A stretch of DNA of 64,000 bases, from NCBI GenBank assembly GCA_022813625.1, contig JAKLMB010000016.1:620001-684000 (forward strand). Reading direction: 5' to 3'. A program made the translations under genes and the position numbers. This stretch comes from Aaosphaeria pasadenensis. Lineage: Eukaryota; Ascomycota; Dothideomycetes; Pleosporales. Shown piece after piece: positions 60,498-64,000 of the stretch (its first letter is position 1; every line of letters begins with the position of its first letter). The notes beneath the pieces were generated by a model. That model had not been told where the DNA came from and searched no databases. It was given only the letters and a program-made list of their open reading frames with translations.

Positions 60498-60788
60498 AAT
60501 GATGGACTATGAGAACGTACAGAATATATGGGATACCAGAAAAGGGGAGAGAGGTTAGAGCGATCTGAGGCAGGAGTGATTAAGGCCAACAGGCAGCATT
60601 GTGAGGCTGGTGGAGGTGGTTTGGTGGGTTATATAACGCGAATTGGCGTAAGAACATGTCATGCAGGAGCTGGAGCAACGACACAGGCAGCGTGCAGCAA
60701 TGTTATGTGGCTGAGCAGAGGGTAAGAAGGATTAAGGAGAAGGAATAGATGGATGTAGATGCGATGGAGATGAGGTATTGGACAAGAT

Positions 60789-60850
60789 AGGTAGGGTAGG
60801 ATGGGACGTGATGGGATGGAATGTGATGGGATTATTGGGATGGAGATGAT
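60789..60850. repeat. GATGGGA-type imperfect repeats
   Basis: Units of ATGGGAT/ATGTGAT repeated over about 60 bases in the likely promoter of the Zn2Cys6 gene. Confidence 0.6.
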
Positions 60851-61570
60851 CGTGTGTCTGCAGTCTGGGTAGCTGGGTTGGCTTGGGGGGGGTGCCTGCC
60901 CTGTCCGTCAGGTCCCGGGGTTCGGGTTAAGCTTGTTTGGCCCTTTGCCTTTTGGCCCCTCAACTGGCCCCCCCTCCTCTCTTCTCTACTCTTCTTTCTG
61001 CCCCATCTATTACCTTACTTACTATTACTCTACAGCCAACCTGTGTATTACATCCATCTGCCTGCGGTATAACCGCGTCTGGCGGTAAGCGTCCCGTCTC
61101 CCCCCTCTATCGTTGAATGCCGTATCGATAATATCGCTATGCCTTGTCCACAGGATTCAGCCTTGTAGAATTATCTACATACCATGCCATCCAGAGTCCA
61201 GACACAGCAACATCATACAAACATGACAAGCTATGAAACTGTACCTCTGTGCTTATCGCCGCTTACCCTCTGAACCAAAGCAGACAGGCTATCGATTCTC
61301 CTCTCCTCCTGGGTCGAGAAATGAAGTGTTTTACAAGGAAGACAGTCGGACGATGATCATAGGGAATGATCTTCATGAGTTGGCCATACTGTGTAAGCCA
61401 GATCGAGACAGACACCACCCAATGCGATCACTCCTGGTACCAATGAAACGCCGAAATTGAGGATGCATTGCAGGCTTCCCCCTGATGACATAGATCCAGA
61501 AGAAAGAAAAAGGATCTTGGCATGTGGGCGGAGATAGCCTGTCGAGTCATCCAGCTGAATTGAGAATAAT

Positions 61571-61588
61571 AAGCAAGCAAGCAAGCAA
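61571..61588. repeat. AAGC tandem
   Basis: Four and a half AAGC units followed by AACAAACAGG. Confidence 0.7.
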
Positions 61589-63370
61589 CAAACAGGGCCA
61601 AACGCTTAAACTACGGGTAGGGTCAGAAGTACCACGTCGTTGGTGAATGATGTTCTATACGATGCCCGCATTTCCATTCACACCCCGCACGCAATATACC
61701 TTACACCTCACCGCACGACACCAGGTCATCATCGGTTCAGCCGTTTGTGACGTCCCTGGTACTTGACCACATACGCTGCTGACCCAGCGTGATTCGACGT
61801 CCCCAACGTGATAGGTTCGTCCCTACCTGCTGCCCAAAAGTCCAGTACGCTGGACCCCTCGACCATATGGGCGAATAGCCAGGACCGATATCGCGCAATA
61901 GCCCACTACCCTCGACTCCAGAAAATTAAGTTTCGAAAGGCTCGCTCGCTCGCTCGCAAGCAACATCCTAAGCAGAAAGGCTCTGGTGGTGTATGGCATG
62001 GGGCATGAGCATGGATGGGCCTTCCCGAGTAGCGCATGCCTAGCGCTACTCATAGCTTATCTCGGTGGTATTACCTCCTGGATTGGGTATCCTTCTCGAT
62101 GGACTGGCTGTTGGCTGCTGTTGAGTAATTTTTCTTTGTTCGCTGAGGGGTAAGTAATTGCATTTGTTGTGGCTTGGAGGTAAGGCAAGGTAAGGCAATA
62201 GAGGTGGCACCGGTGTGCAAGGTTATCTCCGGAACTGCACCATGTAATGCTGCAGCGCAGCAGGAGAGATTTTGCAAAGTTCGCGCCCCACGCGCGGCCA
62301 TCGTCGTGGGAAGTCTCGTCTCGTCTCGAGAGCTGGAGGCAATTTCTGTTCAGGTGCAAAAGGCAACTAACTCCGCTCTTTTCACCGAGGGAACGTTCGA
62401 GTTATTTTCGGGAGCTGAAGGGAAGGTAGGCAATTGAGAGAAGTCCATTCCATAGCGGCTGGCTTTGATCAGAAGACGTGAGTTGCGCAGAGACAGAGGA
62501 CCGTTCATCTCATGCTCTGATCCTCCAGACTCAGGTGAGGCTGCCTAGAACGAGAGGTACCTGGTGTGCGTGCATATCCGAGGCCGTGCATTTGCTGTCT
62601 GACGAAAGGTGTTTGTTCATATGTAATGTTGAAGAGTAACAACAATTGAAGTCAAACGGTCATTGAGGACACAAGCGGCACGCACGACACCTTATATAGA
62701 CAACCAGGCCGTCCTAATTTCCTCCACAGATCCCCGGAACTTTGTTTAAAGCCTTACGATTTGCGCCCCGACACGCCATCTTGTTGCATTGCTTCGTTTT
62801 GGAGAGAGGACTGCGAGCAATATGTTCGGCTCGACTAGGTTCAGTTGGGAAATTACGATATTGGGAAATTTGCCGAGCAGGCTTCCCAATAGGGAAATAC
62901 GCGACAAAAAATGTCTGTCTATGGCTGAGCGTTTCGACATTTTCCCTTAATCGATTGGTGAAGAAAGAGGGGTTTTGGGTTGTGCTGCACGAAATTGGAT
63001 CGGGTATGCTTTGCGATTGGAGTTGTTGGATTGGGTACTGGAGGTCAATACATATGTGCATATTTTCTACATTCCTGGATGGCTTCAGACCTCGTTGGTT
63101 TAGATGTAGGCTATGCACGATCAACCAAATCATAAAAGCACGCATAGTCTCTCAAAGTTTCAAAGTGAAATTTCCATCCTATTGTATTTGTGCAATAAAA
63201 TGGCAGGCTAAATATAATCTAATGGTTTCCATATCTAACCCTATTCATGGTGTCCGGACACCAGCGAACCCAACTTTGGTAATGGATGAATAGTTCATCA
63301 TCTACTCATGAAATTGTATGAAAACCTCCTCATCTTTTCATGAAAAATCGTACGCTTCAAAAATGCCAGA

Positions 63371-64000
63371 CTACAGCCTCGAGCTCTTCCCTGTAGCCTT
63401 CGCATCCTCACTCAACGCTGCGTTCAGCTCGTCTCTAACCTTGCAATTCTCAAACTTATACGACGCCGCCAGCTCATCCAGCTCCTCCTCACTCTTCCCG
63501 TCAAAATACTCCGCCATCTCCCATCCAAGGTACTCACTGAGCAGCGTCTCCCTCACCACACGCTCAACATGTCGCTCGATCGTCCACAGCGGACTGGGAT
63601 ACTTCTTATTATGCAGATGCTCCGGCACCCACTCCCTGAACGCCTTAAACAACGGCTCATACCTCTCCTTCACCTTATCATCGTTCGACCCCCAGAAATC
63701 CGCACTAAGATCCTTCTTCTTCTGTATAAACGGCGCGAGCAACTTCATATACGCCGACCCCTCGTCCGCGTACACCATACCCTGGTAGTTGATATCCTTG
63801 TATGTCCAGATACTCCAATTGACGTCCGTCTCGCGGTAGATGCTCAACTGCTCCCTCAGCAGCGCGACACGACACTCATTGACCTGCTTGGCGCTCATGC
63901 CGTTCTCCTCGGCGGACGCATACACAGGCCCAAACTCGCCGTTATAAATCGGCACGCCCGCGTCCCGCATGAACTTGACCTTCCTTTCGAACGAGGACCT
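63371..64000 (-). CDS. Glycoside hydrolase family 5-like protein, C-terminal part (5' truncated)
   Basis: The frame runs off the right edge; 209 C-terminal residues are in the window, ending at the TAG 63371..63373. It reads FERKVKFMRDAGVPIYNGEFGPVY, where the Glu of NGEFGP sits where GH5 enzymes have the catalytic nucleophile at the end of strand 7, and then VNWSIWTYKDINYQGMVY, the strand-8 Trp region. After that comes a 120-residue helical extension rich in Glu and Lys (FREWVPEHLHNKKYPSPLWTIERHV). The substrate cannot be told from this fragment; the extension is unlike classical cellulases and suggests one of the less-studied fungal GH5 subfamilies. Secretion cannot be judged because the N-terminus is missing. 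Confidence 0.75.
   Translation of the reverse strand, partial: RSSFERKVKFMRDAGVPIYNGEFGPVYASAEENGMSAKQVNECRVALLREQLSIYRETDVNWSIWTYKDINYQGMVYADEGSAYMKLLAPFIQKKKDLSADFWGSNDDKVKERYEPLFKAFREWVPEHLHNKKYPSPLWTIERHVERVVRETLLSEYLGWEMAEYFDGKSEEELDELAASYKFENCKVRDELNAALSEDAKATGKSSRL

Larger units (their letters stand above)
60498..63370. other. Gene-poor region F
   Basis: 2.9 kb upstream of the Zn2Cys6 gene and downstream of the GH5-like gene. Contains GATGGGAT-type repeats at 60789..60850, a CT-rich run at 60960-61030, AAGC tandem at 61571..61588 and CTCG tandem at 61941..61956. The 183-codon frame at 62742..63293 has no family resemblance. No RNA gene seen. Confidence 0.45.

Noticed and set aside
62742..63293. 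183-codon plus-strand frame
   Set aside because: Starts with TTG, contains Trp/Cys-rich random-looking sequence and no conserved motif.
1..64000. CRISPR arrays, prokaryotic operons or secondary-metabolite backbone genes
   Set aside because: No regularly spaced repeats, no polycistronic layout, and no PKS/NRPS/terpene cyclase motifs; genes are intron-rich and eukaryotic.

Overview
The window looks like nuclear DNA of a filamentous ascomycete (Pezizomycotina). The evidence is dense short introns (about 45-140 bases, GT-AG, CTNA-type branch sites), a CON7-like C2H2 regulator, a Zn2Cys6 regulator and secreted plant-cell-wall hydrolases. I cannot name the class or species from sequence alone. Exon joins were worked out by hand. 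Every model keeps phase across all exons, but none has transcript support.

Left part (1-31.4 kb) is a normal compact housekeeping block: the 3' part of NDC80 (+), an unrecognised 849-residue protein (-), a DUF676 lipase-like protein (-), a HIR3-like histone chaperone subunit (-), a Bch1/Bud7-type ChAPs exomer protein (+), ribosomal protein S16/uS9 (-), an RCC1-repeat Ats1/Kti13-like protein (+), an F-box/LRR-like protein (-), RAD9 of the 9-1-1 clamp (+), a Thi20-type HMP kinase/TenA fusion (+) and the DEAD-box helicase DBP2 (+). DBP2 carries one unusually long intron with perfect inverted repeats.

Middle part (31.4-50.6 kb) is gene-poor and contains only one solid gene, a CON7-like C2H2 factor at 44.07-45.65 kb. 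The 3 kb before its start codon is pyrimidine-rich and almost free of ATG on the coding strand: none between 42056 and 44068, and only two tiny uORFs between 41005 and 42055. I read this as a giant scanned 5' leader, and it is the strongest unexplained signal in the window. The remaining parts of this interval hold microsatellites, a 22-base palindrome and one unresolved gene-start-like stretch near 46.7 kb.

Right part (50.6-64 kb) holds a mitochondrial PPR protein (+), RTF2 (+), a secreted CE12-type rhamnogalacturonan acetylesterase (-), a Zn2Cys6 transcription factor (-) and, cut by the right edge, a GH5-like glycoside hydrolase (-). The last three are spaced by 2.9 kb gaps and could be a loose carbohydrate-related neighbourhood; that is inference only.

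I found no transposon domains, CRISPR arrays, rRNA or convincing tRNA, and no sign of a novel enzymatic system. The novelty here is in RNA-level gene architecture: the long AUG-free leader, the structured DBP2 intron, a start-stop uORF, an overlapping uORF at RAD9, microexons, an ATG-only exon and a GC-AG intron.
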